Source: an uncultured bacterium
GTDB taxonomy: Bacteria; Patescibacteriota; Minisyncoccia; Phycocordibacterales; UBA1006
Assembly (NCBI GenBank): GCA_903873095.1
Contig: CAIQMU010000046.1
Span: forward strand, 1-5,808
Direction of reading: 5' to 3'
DNA length: 5,808 bases
Part shown: piece after piece, positions 5,280 through 5,808 of the stretch
Layout of the letters: every line of letters begins with the position of its first letter
How positions within the stretch are numbered: the first letter of the stretch is position 1
Translations under genes and position numbers: made by a program
Notes under the pieces: generated by a model
The model's database searches: none
What the model was told of the DNA's origin: nothing
What the model saw: only the letters and a program-made list of their open reading frames with translations

Positions 5280-5781
5280 ACCTTCTTCTATATCCTGCAT
5301 AAAAATCTGCAACTTGAATCATTGGTGCCTTTATACTATTTACAAACTTTAAAAGTGCGTGTGAAAAATATTTTCTAATAATAGGTTCATAAATCTTTCT
5401 ATAATAGGCATTTTCAGATCCATCGACGAAAAATTTTACCTTTTCTTTTTTCGTAATTTTAATATTTGAAACAAGTTCTTGAAAAATACCTCTGAGGAGG
5501 ATGTCACCATGATAATTAATCGTCTTTCTTGAATAGATAACGATATGTTCAATTTGGAGTTTTTTAAAAAAATCTTTCACAATAACAACATCTTCTTGCG
5601 AAAGTTTTGAAAACTTTATTTCCTTTTTTCTTAATCTTATAGAAAGCCTTTTTATTTCTGAATTTAAATAATCAATATTTTCTCCATAACAAATACATGC
5701 AGCCATTGTAAAATCACTCGTTGAACCATTTTCGCTTATTTCACCAGAATCTCCTGATTCATCAATAAAAACATAAATCAT
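5272..5781 (-). CDS. DUF3800-family protein
   Basis: This 169-residue protein matches the DUF3800 family, small soluble proteins with a predicted RNase H-like fold, often found near mobile elements and defence genes; their biochemical role is not settled. The visible signatures are the N-terminal IDESGD (residues 6-11: D7, E8, D11), FFVDG with D120 in the middle, and the C-terminal IQVADFYAGYRRR with Q156 and D159. Together these could be an acidic metal-binding site. A lysine-rich helical segment runs from about 40 to 75. At 169 residues it is shorter than the 200-270 I recall as typical; it ends soon after the QVADF motif, so the core seems complete and only the usual C-terminal tail is short. 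Its stop lies inside the terminator shared with dnaE. The ATG at 5781 fits because IDESGD starts five residues later. Proximity to dnaE is probably incidental; the gene is convergent and looks accessory. Confidence 0.88.
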   Translation of the reverse strand: MIYVFIDESGDSGEISENGSTSDFTMAACICYGENIDYLNSEIKRLSIRLRKKEIKFSKLSQEDVVIVKDFFKKLQIEHIVIYSRKTINYHGDILLRGIFQELVSNIKITKKEKVKFFVDGSENAYYRKIYEPIIRKYFSHALLKFVNSIKAPMIQVADFYAGYRRRLK

Positions 5782-5789
5782 TGCATTCC

Positions 5790-5795
5790 ACTATA
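5790..5795 (-). promoter_or_regulatory. Likely -10 element of the DUF3800 gene
   Basis: TATAGT on the minus strand (5795-5790) matches TATAAT at five of six positions and ends nine bases before the ATG at 5781, giving a leader of about zero to three bases. The -35 would lie outside the window, so it cannot be checked. The spacing agrees with the leaderless pattern at dnaE. Confidence 0.4.
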
Positions 5796-5808
5796 CACAA
5801 CATGGATA

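Noticed and set aside
1..5808. CRISPR array, insertion-sequence ends or attachment sites
   Set aside because: No regularly spaced direct repeats, terminal inverted repeats with a transposase, or tRNA-end duplications were seen.

Overview
The window looks like a piece of a small, AT-rich bacterial chromosome, most likely from the Candidate Phyla Radiation (Patescibacteria). This assignment is an inference. It rests on the AT-rich composition, short intergenic spacers, genes without Shine-Dalgarno sites that start at or just after predicted transcription starts, a compact 1070-residue DnaE, and a MazF-type toxin remnant of a kind I associate with such genomes. TGA is used as a stop and never read through in the long genes, so the TGA=Gly code of SR1/Gracilibacteria does not apply.

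Layout, left to right. Positions 1-80 hold the start of a minus-strand gene that runs off the window, with a good promoter at 137-165. Positions 180-794 (minus) encode RNase HII (rnhB). A divergent promoter region follows: an extended -10 for rnhB, a perfect DnaA-box sequence, and a plus-strand extended -10 promoter. That plus-strand promoter points into a decayed PemK/MazF-family toxin gene (904-1222, minus), which has both a frameshift and an internal deletion. Positions 1223-1584 hold no convincing gene, but contain a second perfect DnaA-box sequence and several strong hairpins, ending with a rho-independent terminator for the next minus-strand gene. Positions 1585-1953 (minus) encode an unrecognised 122-residue protein. 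It is divergent from dnaE (2039-5251, plus), the replicative DNA polymerase III alpha subunit, and the two predicted promoters share one -35 region. dnaE converges on a DUF3800-family gene (5272-5781, minus), and one bidirectional terminator covers both stop codons.

The recognisable core genes concern DNA replication and upkeep: DnaE copies the chromosome, and RNase HII removes the ribonucleotides that polymerases leave in DNA. The toxin remnant and the DUF3800 gene are accessory, with the flavour of mobile or defence genes. I see no complete new multi-gene system. The parts most worth a second look are the dnaE divergent promoter with its apparently leaderless start, the two-lesion toxin pseudogene, and the hairpin-rich non-coding stretch at about 1240-1577.
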